Positions 1-9,016 of a stretch of 64,000 nt of DNA are shown piece after piece; within the stretch, counting starts at the first letter, position 1, and each line of letters begins with the position of its first letter. Source of the DNA: Methylorubrum sp. B1-46 (lineage in GTDB: Bacteria > Pseudomonadota > Alphaproteobacteria > Rhizobiales > Beijerinckiaceae); contig NZ_CP088247.1 in assembly GCF_021117295.1 (NCBI RefSeq), positions 2,867,001-2,931,000 of the forward strand. Reading direction: 5' to 3'. The notes beneath the pieces are model-generated. The model did no database searches. It saw only the letters and a program-made list of their open reading frames with translations, and was not told the DNA's origin. The translations under genes and the position numbers were made by a program.

Positions 1-565
1 TCGCCTTGATGGTCCCCTCCGGATTGGCGAGGTTGAAGACGTAATCCTCCGCCTTGAGCGGATTGACGCGCCACTGCACCTCGAAATCGATGTCGACGAT
101 GTTCTCGTCGCCGGTGAGCATCAGGCTCTCTTCCGCCACGTCGCGCTGGCGCGTGGTGCCGCCGGTGGGGATGTAGCCGATCGGAATCGAGTTCACGATG
201 CCGACGTTGGGCTTCTGCACCGACCCGATCGGGTAGGGGAAGTTGTAGCGCAGACCTTCACCGGACTGGCCGGTATAGCGCCCGAAGATCGTGTTGATGC
301 CGACCTCGTTGGGCTTCACGATGTAGAAGCCGGTCAGCAGCCACGCGCCGAGCACGAGGCCTGCCGCCACGAGGATTCCCTTGCCGCCGCCGAAACCTCC
401 GCCCGGCATCACGCCGCGGAGCCGATCCTGGCCGCGCCGGAGCAGATCCTCGAGATCGGGGGGCGTCTTGCCGCCGCCCCCGCCACCCCAGGGGCCGCCG
501 CCATTGCCGCCGCCGGGACGGCCCCAAGGGCCCCCTCCGCCGCCGCTCTGATTGCTCCAAGGCAT
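1..565 (-). CDS. hflK: HflK, FtsH protease modulator (partial, C-terminus outside window)
   Basis: This is the first 188 codons of HflK, the membrane-anchored SPFH-family partner of HflC that regulates the FtsH protease. The N-terminus (MPWSNQSGGGGG) is a Gly/Pro/Trp-rich cytoplasmic tail of about 55 residues. One membrane segment follows (GILVAAGLVLGAWLLTG, about residues 63-80), then the SPFH start (FYIVKPNEVGINTIFGRY). The gene runs off the left edge, so the rest of the SPFH domain and hflC are not seen. The ATG complements 563-565, with AGGAG about 12 bases upstream. It lies 280 bases downstream of folA on the same strand; the thyA-folA-hflK order is common in Rhizobiales. The gap may hold its own promoter, but I found no convincing one. 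Confidence 0.93.
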   Translation of the reverse strand, partial: MPWSNQSGGGGGPWGRPGGGNGGGPWGGGGGGKTPPDLEDLLRRGQDRLRGVMPGGGFGGGKGILVAAGLVLGAWLLTGFYIVKPNEVGINTIFGRYTGQSGEGLRYNFPYPIGSVQKPNVGIVNSIPIGYIPTGGTTRQRDVAEESLMLTGDENIVDIDFEVQWRVNPLKAEDYVFNLANPEGTIKA

Positions 566-845
566 TCTCGACGTGAACTCCTGCTGAAGCCGGCCCCCGC
601 GGATGCGGCAGGCCCTTGCCCTAAAACTCGATCCACCGCCCTGCCGCTTCTCTGCCTGAGTGCGGAGAGAACCGGTTTTCCCAAGCGCCAGAACGCGTTT
701 GCGGTGCCGCAAGGACGCCGCGCACCTGAGTGGCGCCGCGCCGTCCTGTCAAGGCTGGCAGGTGGGCCCGCACCGCGTCAACCGCAACGGCTGATCGAGC
801 CGCGAATCTGTTCCCGCCCCTGCGGCCAAAGCGCCAATTCCCCGG

Positions 846-1346
846 TCAACGATCGGTGATCCGCTCCAAATCCACGAATTCAAAGGCGAATTCGTCGCGC
901 TCACCCGCCCCGTGCGCCTCGCGGAAGGTTTCACGGAAGGCGGCTCGGTCGAAGGGCGGAAAGTACGCATCGCCCTCCGGCGCGGCATCGACCTCGGTGA
1001 GGTGCAGCCGGTCGGCATGTGGCAGGGCGAGCCGGTAGATCTCGGCACCTCCCACCACCATCAGCGTTTCGCTTTCGGCGGCCGCGAGCGCGGCGTCCCA
1101 ATCGTGCACGACGGTCGCGCCGGGAATGGCGAGGCTGCGGTCGCGGGTCAGGACGAGGCTGCGCCGGCCGGGCAGCGGGCGGCCGATCGAATCCCAGGTC
1201 TTGCGGCCCATCAAGATCGGCTTGCCCATGGTGAGCGCCTTGAAGCGCGCGAGGTCACTCGAGATCCGCCAAGCGAGATCGTTGTCGCGGCCGATCACGC
1301 CGTTGCGGGCAATCGCGACGACGAGGGCGATGCGGGGATTTTCCAT
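846..1346 (-). CDS. folA: Dihydrofolate reductase
   Basis: Dihydrofolate reductase reduces 7,8-dihydrofolate to tetrahydrofolate with NADPH, regenerating the folate used by ThyA. The protein has 166 residues, usual for bacterial FolA. The N-terminal strand reads IALVVAIARNGVIGRDNDLAW. The segment DLARFKALTMGKPILMGRKT carries the active-site Asp and the NADPH-binding loop, and a VVGGAEIY stretch follows near residue 97. The start ATG shares one base with the thyA stop (TGATG), so the two are translationally coupled. The usual LP after the catalytic Trp is RISS here, a mild variation. Confidence 0.95.
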   Translation of the reverse strand: MENPRIALVVAIARNGVIGRDNDLAWRISSDLARFKALTMGKPILMGRKTWDSIGRPLPGRRSLVLTRDRSLAIPGATVVHDWDAALAAAESETLMVVGGAEIYRLALPHADRLHLTEVDAAPEGDAYFPPFDRAAFRETFREAHGAGERDEFAFEFVDLERITDR

Positions 1347-2140
1347 CAGACGGCCACCGGCGCCTTGATGGCGGGATGCGGTTCGTAGCCCTCGATCACA
1401 ATGTCCTCGAAGCGGAAATCGAACAGCGAGCGCACCTCCGGATTCAGGCGCAGCCGGGGCAGGGGCCGCGGCGCGCGCGAGAGGAGGAGGCGGGTCTGCT
1501 CCAAGTGGTTGGCGTAGAGATGCGCGTCGCCGAAGGTGTGGACGAAGTCACCGGCTCGGAGCCCCGTCACCTGCGCCATCATCGCGGTGAGCAGGGCGTA
1601 GCTCGCGATGTTGAACGGCACGCCGAGGAAGGCGTCGGCCGAGCGCTGGTAGAGTTGGCAGGAAAGCCGGCCCTCCGCGACGTAGAACTGGAACAGGCAA
1701 TGGCAGGGCGCGAGCGCCATCCGGTCGAGATCGGCCGGGTTCCAGGCCGAGACGATCAGGCGACGCGAATCCGGGTTGCGGGCTATCTGGTCGAGGATCC
1801 AGGCGATCTGATCGACCGTGCCGCCGTCGGGCTTGGCCCAGCTCCGCCATTGCTTGCCGTAGACGGGGCCGAGATCGCCGTCGGCGTCGGCCCACTCGTC
1901 CCAGATCGTGACGCCGTTCTGCTTCAGGTAGGCGATGTTGGTCTCGCCCTTCAGGAACCACAGCAACTCGTGGATGATCGAGCGCAGGTGGAGCTGCTTG
2001 GTCGTCACCAGCGGGAAGCCGTCGGAGAGATCGAACCGCATCTGGTGGCCGAACACGGAGAGCGTGCCCGTGCCGGTGCGGTCCTCCTTGCGGACGCCCT
2101 CGGACAGGATGCGGGTGAGCAGATCGTGATAGGCGCGCAT
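1346..2140 (-). CDS. thyA: Thymidylate synthase
   Basis: ThyA methylates dUMP to dTMP using 5,10-methylene-tetrahydrofolate and produces dihydrofolate, the substrate of the neighbouring FolA. The 264-residue length is standard for the short bacterial form. The catalytic Cys lies in [12 protein letters not shown], with the nucleotide-binding [13 protein letters not shown] segment after it and the [10 protein letters not shown] segment before it. [12 protein letters not shown] lies near the C-terminus. The start has a GAGG-like ribosome site a few bases upstream. thyA and folA form an operon with a one-base overlap. Confidence 0.96.
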   Translation of the reverse strand: MRAYHDLLTRILSEGVRKEDRTGTGTLSVFGHQMRFDLSDGFPLVTTKQLHLRSIIHELLWFLKGETNIAYLKQNGVTIWDEWADADGDLGPVYGKQWRSWAKPDGGTVDQIAWILDQIARNPDSRRLIVSAWNPADLDRMALAPCHCLFQFYVAEGRLSCQLYQRSADAFLGVPFNIASYALLTAMMAQVTGLRAGDFVHTFGDAHLYANHLEQTRLLLSRAPRPLPRLRLNPEVRSLFDFRFEDIVIEGYEPHPAIKAPVAV

Positions 2141-2234
2141 GGCTCCTCAGATCTGGCGGGCGCCCCGGCCGATGTCGAGTGGGGCTTTCCCGCCGTCCCG
2201 TCTTTCCCGACGTCTTGGTTACGCAGGATCGCCG

Positions 2235-3062
2235 CTAACGCAGGAGGCTCGGCCCGATCTGGTAGGCGACCAGACAGAAATTGCTCCAACCGTGAAGCAG
2301 GATGCAGGGCCAGAGCCGCCCCGTGCGCCAGCGCAGCCAGCCGAGGGTGAGCGCGAGCGGGAGCAGGGTCAGCGGACGAGCGAGCGCACTCTTGGCGCCG
2401 GGATCGAGAGAGACGTGGGCGAGGCAGAACAGCAGCGCCGTCGCCACGATCGTCCCGGCCGGCCCCATGAAGGCGCTGGCGCGGGCGAACGTCTCGCCCC
2501 GCAGCAGCAATTCCTCCGTGATCGGTGCAAGCACCACGACGAAGGCGAACCACAGGGCGAGCATCGACGGGCTGAGGAAGGGCGAGAGGCGAACGCCGTT
2601 GCCGAAATTCATGTTGAGCGCGGCGGCACTGGTCGTCACCCAGGCGATGTGGATCAACGGCCAGAGTGGCAGCAGCAGCCAGAGCCGCCGCATCGGCGCC
2701 CGCGCTTCATCGGGCCGTGCCAGGCCGAGGCGTCGGCGCCATGCTCCGCCCGCCACCCAGGCGGCCAGCGAGACGACGAGACCGGCCATCAACACCTGCC
2801 GCAGGGCATCCACCGCGACGGCTCGGCCGGCAAGTTCGGAGAGGGGCAAGCGCGGGCGTGCGGCGGTGTCGAGGAGCGGGTCGATCCCGAGGCGCAGGTC
2901 GCCGCCGATCCGGATGATGGCGATGGCCAGCCCGCTCGCCAGAACCAGGATGAAGAGCGGGACCGCAATGAGCAGCAGCACACGGCCGAGCCACAGAAGG
3001 CCCGCTTCGAGGCGGGCGAGCGGCGGCTTCGACGGGCGCGCGTCGGCGGAGGCGGGCGGCAT
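2235..3062 (-). CDS. CPBP family intramembrane metalloprotease (Abi/CaaX-protease-like)
   Basis: This is a multi-pass membrane protein of about 275 residues with the three CPBP/Abi (Rce1-like) motifs: EELLLRG (EExxxR), FCLAHV (FxxxH) and LHGWSN (HxxxN). These form the metal-binding catalytic site in the membrane. Several hydrophobic helices precede them, the first near WLGRVLLLIAVPLFILVLA. I chose the ATG at 3062. A TTG at 3113 would add 17 residues but overlaps the likely tmRNA promoter. The substrate cannot be told from sequence. It is divergent from the tmRNA gene and separated from thyA by about 95 bases. Confidence 0.82.
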   Translation of the reverse strand: MPPASADARPSKPPLARLEAGLLWLGRVLLLIAVPLFILVLASGLAIAIIRIGGDLRLGIDPLLDTAARPRLPLSELAGRAVAVDALRQVLMAGLVVSLAAWVAGGAWRRRLGLARPDEARAPMRRLWLLLPLWPLIHIAWVTTSAAALNMNFGNGVRLSPFLSPSMLALWFAFVVVLAPITEELLLRGETFARASAFMGPAGTIVATALLFCLAHVSLDPGAKSALARPLTLLPLALTLGWLRWRTGRLWPCILLHGWSNFCLVAYQIGPSLLR

Positions 3063-3108
3063 ATCGGCCACGCTCGCAACGCGGAGCGGGTCTGAGCGCA
3101 GATCGCTC

Positions 3109-3137
3109 TTCAAAACCGCCGTCGGCCTCTCTATATT
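3109..3137 (+). promoter_or_regulatory. Candidate sigma-70-type promoter for the tmRNA gene
   Basis: TTCAAA (3109-3114), a 17-base spacer and TATATT (3132-3137) lie just upstream of the tmRNA acceptor piece. The predicted transcription start is near 3144. The -10 box is AT-rich in an otherwise GC-rich region. This is inferred from hexamer match and position only. Confidence 0.45.
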
Positions 3138-3159
3138 CGCCTTGCCGGTCGCAAGGCCG

Positions 3160-3480
3160 GCTATGGCGATAAACGTTCTTCGAAATAAACCTATCGGACC
3201 CGGGGGCGGTACCCGGCGCCTCCACCCGAACCCAGGACCGATGGCCGCACGGCCTCAGGTGTTGGGTTCCGGCGGGGGCGAAATAGGATCGACGAGGGCG
3301 TAAAGGTAGAGCTTTCGCTCGGCATGGTTCCGCCGTTATCGGGCCTTTGCAATAGTTGCCAACGACAACTTTGCTCCGGTGGCTGTCGCCGCGTAAGCGG
3401 TGCCAAAAACCGACCTAAAGTCCTAGCGGGTAGCACCGCATAGGCGGGGTTCGGAGGTACCTGGCAACAGAAACCTCCAC
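3160..3480 (+). ncRNA. ssrA: Two-piece (circularly permuted) alphaproteobacterial tmRNA
   Basis: tmRNA rescues stalled ribosomes and tags the nascent peptide for proteolysis. The gene is permuted, as in other alphaproteobacteria: the acceptor piece comes first. It contains a T arm with 5-bp stem (3200-3204 with 3212-3216, 7-base loop) and the 3' half of the acceptor stem (3217-3223), followed by A-C-C at 3224-3226. The coding piece begins near 3274 with GGGGGCGAAATAGGATCGAC, whose first seven bases pair with 3217-3223. The bases between are the segment removed in maturation. The tag frame starts at GCC 3358 and stops at TAA 3394-3396, encoding ANDNFAPVAVAA. A GGAGGT/ACCTCC pairing lies near the 3' end. 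Outer ends are approximate. sspB follows directly. Confidence 0.93.
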
Positions 3481-3537
3481 TCATTTCCACGACCCGGCGC
3501 AGCCCAATCCCGGCCGTGACCGGTCAAGCGAGCGCCG

Positions 3538-4188
3538 ATGGCCGAAGATCTGATCCGTTACGATCTCCTGGTTCAGGACGCCCTGCGCGGCGTCGTGCGC
3601 AAGGTGCTGACTGATGCCGCCCGCGAGGGTCTCTCCGGCGAGCACCACTTCTACATCTCGTTCCGCACCGAGGCGCCGGGCGTGCGGATGTCGCAGCGCC
3701 TGCGCGAGAAATACCCGCAGGACATGACGATCGTCCTGCAGCACCAGTTCTGGGATCTCGGCGTCTCCGAGCACAGCTTCGAGGTCGGCCTGTCGTTCTC
3801 CGGCGTGCCGGAGCGGCTGCTGATCCCGTTCGATGCGCTGTCGGGCTTCTTCGACCCCTCGGTGCAGTTCGGCCTGAAGTTCGATCTCAACGAGGGGGCC
3901 GAGGGCGAGCAGCCGGAGGAAGCGCAGCCGAGCGCGCCGATCAAGGCCGGTCCGCGTGGCGCGGCATCCGAGCCTGCCGAGATCAAGCCGAAGGGCACCG
4001 GCCTCGCGACGGTTCAGGGCGGCCCGAAGATCGTCCCGGCACTTCCTGCCGCGGGCAAGGCCAAGGCCGAGGCAAAGCCGGACGACAAGTCCGAGGACGG
4101 TGAGGCCAAGCCGGAGGCCGCCGAGAAGACCGATCGCGACGGCACCGCCGAGGTCGTGAGCCTCGACGCCTTCCGTAAGAAGAACTGA
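3538..4188 (+). CDS. sspB: SspB, ClpXP adaptor for ssrA-tagged proteins
   Basis: SspB binds the ssrA tag and delivers tagged proteins to ClpXP. The protein has 216 residues. The conserved alphaproteobacterial SspB fold occupies about residues 1-125 (start MAEDLIRYDLLVQDALRGVV, then HHFYISFRTEAPGV and LSFSGVPERLLIPFDAL). A long charged, low-complexity tail of about 90 residues follows (many E, K, A, P), ending in EVVSLDAFRKKN, a conserved C-terminal segment that probably contacts ClpX. The gene starts about 58 bases after the tmRNA coding piece, so adaptor and tag RNA are genetic neighbours. Confidence 0.93.
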   Translation: MAEDLIRYDLLVQDALRGVVRKVLTDAAREGLSGEHHFYISFRTEAPGVRMSQRLREKYPQDMTIVLQHQFWDLGVSEHSFEVGLSFSGVPERLLIPFDALSGFFDPSVQFGLKFDLNEGAEGEQPEEAQPSAPIKAGPRGAASEPAEIKPKGTGLATVQGGPKIVPALPAAGKAKAEAKPDDKSEDGEAKPEAAEKTDRDGTAEVVSLDAFRKKN

Positions 4189-4234
4189 TTGTTCCGCTGA
4201 TCCCGCGCCTCGTCCGGAGACGCGGGCGGGTGTC

Positions 4235-5638
4235 TTAGGAGCGGCGCTGTGCCACCATGCGCAGGCCCTCTTTCGGCCGCAGCGTCACCCGGTGCAGCGG
4301 CGTGACCGGCGGATGGTCCGCGGGCAGAGTGAGCCGCACTGACCGCGCGACCTGCGCGAGAACCAACGTCGCCTCCTGAACCGAAAAACTCTGGCCGATG
4401 CAGACGCGCGGTCCGGCGCCGAACGGCAGGTAGGCGAAGCGCTCGATGCGCTCGCGCCGCTCCCCGAGGAAGCGCTCGGGAATGAACGCATCCGGCTCGT
4501 CCCACAGCTTGCGATGCCGGTGCATCACCCAGGGGGCGATGATGACGGTCGAGTTGCGAGGAATCTTGACCCGCCCGATCCGATCCTCGCGCAGGGCCTG
4601 ACGGCTGAGGAACGGCACCGGCGGGAAGAGCCGCATGGTCTCCTCCATCACAGCCTTGGTGAAGGGCAGCCGGTCGAGTCGCAGCGCGCCGTCCTCGCCG
4701 GCCGCGGCATCGGCCTCCGCCTCGACGCGTTCCTGCGCGGCCTCGTCCTGCGACAGGCAATAGAGTGCCCAGGTCAGGGCGTTGGCCGTCGTCTCGTGCC
4801 CGGCGGCGATGAAGGTGACGATGTTGGCCTTCACTTCGATGTCGGAGAGGCCGCGGCCGGTCTCCGGGTCCTGAGCCGCCAACAGCAGGGTCATCAGATC
4901 GTGGGGCGCCTCGCCGCGGGCGAGCGCCGCCTTGCGCTGATCCAGCAGCGTATCCACCACCTCGGCGAAGAAGCGCAGGGCCGGCCGAGCCCGCAGGCGG
5001 CCGAGCCGCGGCACGAAAGCGGGGAAGCCGAACACGTCGAGGGGGTCGATCGGGCCGATCGATTCGAGCAGCCGGGTAATGGCACGCCCGAGCGCGTCGG
5101 GATCACCCGGCAGCCCTTGTGTGAAGATCGTCCGCTCCAGCACGTCGAGGGTGGCGCGGGTCGTCTCAAGGGCGACGTCGACGGTGGCCCCGTCCCGCCG
5201 CGCCAATCGCCGGCCGAGGCGTGCGCCCGCCGCATCCATCTGCGCGACGAAGCCCGAAACATGGCGGGCGGAAAAGATGGGCGCCAGCGTGCGCCGCTGC
5301 AGGCGCCACTCCTCGCCCTCGGCCGTGAGCAGCCCGTCGCCGAGGCCCGGCGCCAGCACCCGCTTCTGGAGGTCGTCCTTGCGGTAGTGGGCGGCCCGCT
5401 CCACCAGCAGGTAGCGTACCAGGGCCGGATCGCTGACGACGGTGATCCGACCCATCGCCGTCTCGCCGGCAACGACGAATTCCTCGAAATGCGCGTCCAT
5501 CCAGGTCGCGATCGGATTCTCACGCACCTTCTTCAGGAAGGCGAACAGGCCGAGCGGCTGCGTCAGCGGCGGCGGCACCTTCGGACGGAACGGCCCGGCT
5601 TGCGTGATGCGGGCCGGGCGGGTCGGCAGATCCAGCAT
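4235..5638 (-). CDS. Cytochrome P450
   Basis: This is a soluble heme-thiolate monooxygenase of 467 residues. The I-helix motif AAGHETTANAL, the K-helix ExxR (EETMRLFPPVPF) and the heme loop FGAGPRVCIG (Cys about residue 413) are all intact. No membrane anchor is seen. I chose the ATG at 5638 (MLDLPTRPAR). Longer in-frame starts reach 5812 and would overlap fumC on the other strand, so I set them aside. No ferredoxin or reductase gene is adjacent and the substrate is unknown. It is convergent with sspB and divergent from fumC. Confidence 0.9.
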   Translation of the reverse strand: MLDLPTRPARITQAGPFRPKVPPPLTQPLGLFAFLKKVRENPIATWMDAHFEEFVVAGETAMGRITVVSDPALVRYLLVERAAHYRKDDLQKRVLAPGLGDGLLTAEGEEWRLQRRTLAPIFSARHVSGFVAQMDAAGARLGRRLARRDGATVDVALETTRATLDVLERTIFTQGLPGDPDALGRAITRLLESIGPIDPLDVFGFPAFVPRLGRLRARPALRFFAEVVDTLLDQRKAALARGEAPHDLMTLLLAAQDPETGRGLSDIEVKANIVTFIAAGHETTANALTWALYCLSQDEAAQERVEAEADAAAGEDGALRLDRLPFTKAVMEETMRLFPPVPFLSRQALREDRIGRVKIPRNSTVIIAPWVMHRHRKLWDEPDAFIPERFLGERRERIERFAYLPFGAGPRVCIGQSFSVQEATLVLAQVARSVRLTLPADHPPVTPLHRVTLRPKEGLRMVAQRRS

Positions 5639-5762
5639 GAAGAGGGGAGAACCTCGGCGGTGACGGAGTGCGCGATGCGTCATGCTCGGTTTCGGGCCGG
5701 CATCGCGCTTGGCATCATGCTTCGTTAAGTAGGGCCGCATCCGAGCCAACGAAGAGGCCACG

Positions 5763-7181
5763 ATGTCGCCGCACGAGAACCCTGCCGTCGAGACACGCAC
5801 CGAATCCGACACCTTCGGTCCGATCCAGGTGCCCGCCCACCGCTACTGGGGCGCCCAGACCCAGCGCTCGATCCAGAACTTCAAGATCGGCACCGAGCGC
5901 CAGCCGGCGCCGCTCGTCCACGCGCTCGGCATCGTCAAGCAGGCCGCCGCCCTGGTGAACAAGGATCTCGGCGGTCTCGACCCGAAGGTCGCCGACGCCA
6001 TCGCCGAATCCGCGGCGGAAGTCGTCGCCGGCAAGCACGACGACGAGTTCCCGCTGGTGGTCTGGCAGACCGGTTCGGGCACCCAGTCGAACATGAACGC
6101 CAACGAGGTGATCGCGAGCCTCGCCAACGAGCGGCTCGGGGGCAAGCGCGGCGGCAAGTCGCCGGTTCACCCCAACGATCACTGCAATCGCGGCCAGTCC
6201 TCGAACGACACCTTCCCCACCGCGATGCACATTGCGGTCGCCCGCGAGGTGCAGGAGCGGCTTCTGCCGGCGCTCTCCCACCTGCACGCGGCGCTCGACG
6301 CCAAGGCGAAGGAGTTCGAGAGCATCGTCAAGATCGGCCGCACCCACCTGCAGGACGCGACCCCGGTCTCGCTCGGCCAGGAATTTTCCGGCTACGCGGC
6401 GCAGGTCGCGCTGGGCGGCGCCCGCATCGCCGCGACGCTGCCCGGCGTGCTGGCGCTGGCCCAGGGCGGCACCGCCGTCGGGACCGGCCTCAACGCGCAT
6501 CCGGAATTCGCCGAGCGGTTCGCGGCCAAGGTCGCGGAGCTGACCGGTCTGCCCTTCACCTCGGCCGAGAACAAGTTCGAGGCGCTCGCCACCCATGACG
6601 CGCTCGTCTTCACGCAGGGCGCGCTGACGGCGCTGGCCACCGGCCTGTTCAAGATCGCCAACGATATCCGCCTGCTCGGCTCGGGCCCGCGCTCGGGTCT
6701 CGGCGAACTCTCGCTGCCCGAGAACGAGCCGGGTTCCTCGATCATGCCGGGCAAGGTCAACCCGACCCAGTGTGAGGCGCTGACGATGGTCTGCGCCCAG
6801 GTCGTCGGCAACGGCACCACGGTGAGCTTCGCCGGCAGCCAGGGCCATTTCGAGCTCAACGTGTTCAAGCCGGTGATCGCCAACGCGGTGCTGCAATCGG
6901 TGCGGCTGCTCGCCGACAGCTCGGTGAGCTTCACCGACAACTGCGTCGTCGGCATCAAGGCCAACACCGACCGGATCAGCGACCTGATGAGCCGCTCGCT
7001 GATGCTGGTGACCGCGCTTGCCCCCTCGATCGGCTACGACAAGGCCGCCGAGATCGCCAAGACTGCGCACAAGAACGGCACCACCCTCAAGGAGGAGGCG
7101 CTGCGGCTCGGCTACGTCACGGATGAGGAGTTCGAACGGGTCGTACGCCCCGAAACCATGCTGGCGCCGAGCGCGGAATAA
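5763..7181 (+). CDS. fumC: Class II fumarate hydratase
   Basis: FumC interconverts fumarate and L-malate in the TCA cycle without an iron-sulfur cluster. The 472-residue length fits the fumarase/aspartase superfamily. Diagnostic segments are [55 protein letters not shown] and the signature [16 protein letters not shown], which carries the catalytic Ser loop. The N-terminal [18 protein letters not shown] is typical of FumC rather than aspartase or argininosuccinate lyase. Confidence 0.96.
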   Translation: MSPHENPAVETRTESDTFGPIQVPAHRYWGAQTQRSIQNFKIGTERQPAPLVHALGIVKQAAALVNKDLGGLDPKVADAIAESAAEVVAGKHDDEFPLVVWQTGSGTQSNMNANEVIASLANERLGGKRGGKSPVHPNDHCNRGQSSNDTFPTAMHIAVAREVQERLLPALSHLHAALDAKAKEFESIVKIGRTHLQDATPVSLGQEFSGYAAQVALGGARIAATLPGVLALAQGGTAVGTGLNAHPEFAERFAAKVAELTGLPFTSAENKFEALATHDALVFTQGALTALATGLFKIANDIRLLGSGPRSGLGELSLPENEPGSSIMPGKVNPTQCEALTMVCAQVVGNGTTVSFAGSQGHFELNVFKPVIANAVLQSVRLLADSSVSFTDNCVVGIKANTDRISDLMSRSLMLVTALAPSIGYDKAAEIAKTAHKNGTTLKEEALRLGYVTDEEFERVVRPETMLAPSAE

Positions 7182-7241
7182 GCGCTAGACTCGCTTCCCG
7201 GCGCGGGCCTTCCGCGCCGGGTCGTCGGAGGGGCTGACGCG

Positions 7242-7430
7242 ATGGCCGAGATCATCAACCTGCGCCAGGTGCGCAAGGACCGTGAGAAGGCGGCGAAAGA
7301 GGCCAAGGCTGCGGAGAACCGCATCCTGTTCGGCCGGCCGAAGAAAGCGAAGACGCTGGCCGAGACGCGCAAGGCGATCGAGCAAGCCCGCCACGAGGGC
7401 CACCGCCTCGCTGATCCCGACAAGGAATGA
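7242..7430 (+). CDS. DUF4169-type small basic protein
   Basis: A 62-residue, highly charged protein (MAEIINLRQVRKDREKAAKE...) of the kind annotated as DUF4169 in alphaproteobacteria, mostly predicted helix with many Lys, Arg, Glu and Ala. Function is unknown. The stop overlaps the next gene's ATG (ATGA), so the two are translationally coupled. It follows fumC by 60 bases and may be read from the same transcript. The family call rests on the NLRxxRKxR start, size and partner gene. Confidence 0.7.
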   Translation: MAEIINLRQVRKDREKAAKEAKAAENRILFGRPKKAKTLAETRKAIEQARHEGHRLADPDKE

Positions 7431-7699
7431 CGCGGGCGCCTCAGCGGGAGACCGCGAAGCGCTCCGTGATGATCGCGGGGCACCGCACCAGCGTCTCGCT
7501 GGAGGCGGAGTTCTGGGAGGCGCTTCAGGAGATCGCGCGGGGGCGCGGGCACTCGGTTCAGGCGCTGATCGGTGCGATCGATTCGGGGCGCGGCGAGCGC
7601 AACCTGTCCTCGGCGATCCGGGTGTTCGTGCTGAGCGCCTTTCGTCGCACCTCCGAAGTGTCAGAGAGCCCCTTCACGGATCGCGCCGGGATCGGCTAG
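7427..7699 (+). CDS. Ribbon-helix-helix (RHH_4-like) domain protein
   Basis: A 90-residue protein with a likely ribbon-helix-helix fold at about residues 11-68. The strand KRSVMIAGHRTSVSLEAEFW is followed by two helices (EALQEIARGRGHSVQALIGAI and LSSAIRVFVLSAF). RHH_4 proteins are small, often Arg-dimer-type DNA binders. The target is unknown. Its ATG overlaps the stop of the DUF4169 gene, a pairing I recognise from Rhizobiales genomes. The last 39 bases overlap the convergent mmcB gene. Confidence 0.72.
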   Translation: MTRAPQRETAKRSVMIAGHRTSVSLEAEFWEALQEIARGRGHSVQALIGAIDSGRGERNLSSAIRVFVLSAFRRTSEVSESPFTDRAGIG

Positions 7700-8146
7700 G
7701 GCGTGCAGGAGCCCGGCAGCGGAGTGGGCGAAGCGTAGGGTGACCGCTTTGCGTCGAGCCGGGCTCAGCGGGTGGTCCGGCGGCTCGCGCAGGATCGCCG
7801 CGCCGAAGGAATCGGCGACGATCAGACCGCATTCTTCCGGAATCAGCGTCTCCGGCACCGTCTCGGGGATCGCGAAGAAGAAGCGGTCGCAATAGTCGCG
7901 GTAATTCGGCCATTTCCGGTCGGCGCGGAAATCGGCGACGCTCGACTTGATCTCGACGATGGTGAGCCGACCCGCCGCGCAGAGCGCGATCACGTCGGCG
8001 CGGCGCCCGTTAGCGAGCGAGAATTCCGGCAGGCTCACGCAGCCCATCTCGGCGAGCAGACGCCGCACCCCGCGCTGGATGTTCAGCGCGGTGGGCGACT
8101 GGCGGCGGTCGGGCGGCAGGACGATGTGGGCTAGCGCTGTGGACAT
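7661..8146 (-). CDS. mmcB: MmcB family DNA repair protein
   Basis: A protein of about 161 residues resembling MmcB, a small alphaproteobacterial protein linked to the mutagenic DNA-damage response. It looks like a restriction-endonuclease-fold protein: FSLANGRRADVIAL and LTIVEIKSSVADFRAD give the D...ExK signature of a PD-(D/E)xK nuclease, and KWPNYRDYCDRFFFAIPE follows. I chose ATG 8146 (MSTALAHIVLPPDRRQ) over the upstream start at 8191. The 3' end overlaps the convergent RHH gene by 39 bases. The symbol is a family assignment from memory. Confidence 0.75.
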   Translation of the reverse strand: MSTALAHIVLPPDRRQSPTALNIQRGVRRLLAEMGCVSLPEFSLANGRRADVIALCAAGRLTIVEIKSSVADFRADRKWPNYRDYCDRFFFAIPETVPETLIPEECGLIVADSFGAAILREPPDHPLSPARRKAVTLRFAHSAAGLLHALADPGAIREGAL

Positions 8147-8230
8147 GCCGGGCTGGTGGCTTGCGGATGCGGCCGAATCGAGTCGACCCATCCTGTCAGC
8201 CGAATCCCATCGGTGTCACCGGCCGCTTTG

Positions 8231-9010
8231 TCACAGCGCCAGGGCCGCCCGGATCGCCGCGAATCCATCCGTCAGCGCCGCCGGTCCCGGCTGGAGGATC
8301 AGCGGCGACTTGATCTCATGGATGCGCCCTGCGGCCACAGCGGGTATGGCCTGCCATCCGGGCCGGCCGCGGATGCGCTCCACGTTGACCCGCTTGCCGC
8401 ACCAGGAAGCGAGGATCACGTCGGGCGCCGCCGCGATCACCTGCTCGCTCGTGACGATCCGGTCCTTCGCGGCCTGAGCCCGGCTCAGCTCCGGAAAGAC
8501 ATCCTGTCCGCCGGCAAAGCCGATTAGGTCCGAGACCCAGCCGATGCCGGAAATCATTGGCTCGTCCCATTCCTCGAAATACACCCTCGGTCGCGGCCGC
8601 CCAGCGGTCTCGGCGGCGGCGTCCGCAAGGCACGCCTCGTATCCGCGGGCCAGCGCCTCGGCCCGCTCCGCCGCGCCGACGAGGGCGCCCACGGTGCGGA
8701 TCATCGCGAGGCAGCCGGCCACGTCGCGCTGGTTGAACAGGTGGACCGCCACCCCCGCCCGAGCGAGGTTGGCGACAATCTCCGCCTGAAGGTCGGAAAA
8801 GGCGAGGACGAGGTCCGGCTCGAGCGCGAGGATCTTGGGCAGGTCCGCGCTGGTGAAGGCCGAGATCCGCGGCTTCTCGCGGCGCACCTGCGGCGGGCGC
8901 ACCGCGTAGCCCGATACGCCGACGATGCGCTGATCCTCGCCGAGCAGGTAGAGCGTCTCGACGGTCTCTTCCGTGAGGCAGACGATGCGTTCGGGCGGAA
9001 AGCGGCGCAT
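8231..9010 (-). CDS. Cytoplasmic BtuF-like (cobalamin/iron-type) substrate-binding protein
   Basis: A 259-residue protein with the two-lobe fold of class III periplasmic binding proteins (BtuF/FepB type). It starts PPERIVCLTEETVETLYLLGE, with DLPKILALEPDLVLAFSDLQ in lobe one and VIAAAPDVILASWCGKRVN in lobe two. No signal peptide or lipobox is present: the protein starts directly in the first strand, so it is probably cytosolic. No ABC permease or ATPase is adjacent. It follows the DedA gene by six bases. Ligand is unknown; cobalamin is the usual annotation for this family. Confidence 0.75.
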   Translation of the reverse strand: MRRFPPERIVCLTEETVETLYLLGEDQRIVGVSGYAVRPPQVRREKPRISAFTSADLPKILALEPDLVLAFSDLQAEIVANLARAGVAVHLFNQRDVAGCLAMIRTVGALVGAAERAEALARGYEACLADAAAETAGRPRPRVYFEEWDEPMISGIGWVSDLIGFAGGQDVFPELSRAQAAKDRIVTSEQVIAAAPDVILASWCGKRVNVERIRGRPGWQAIPAVAAGRIHEIKSPLILQPGPAALTDGFAAIRAALAL

Positions 9011-9016
9011 GGCGTC

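Noticed and set aside
3191..3490. Minus-strand frame over the tmRNA
   Set aside because: The bases are explained by tmRNA structure and tag; the frame has no domain.
5639..5812. Upstream extension of the P450 gene
   Set aside because: It overlaps fumC, lacks P450 N-terminal features and is Arg-rich. The ATG at 5638 fits the family start.
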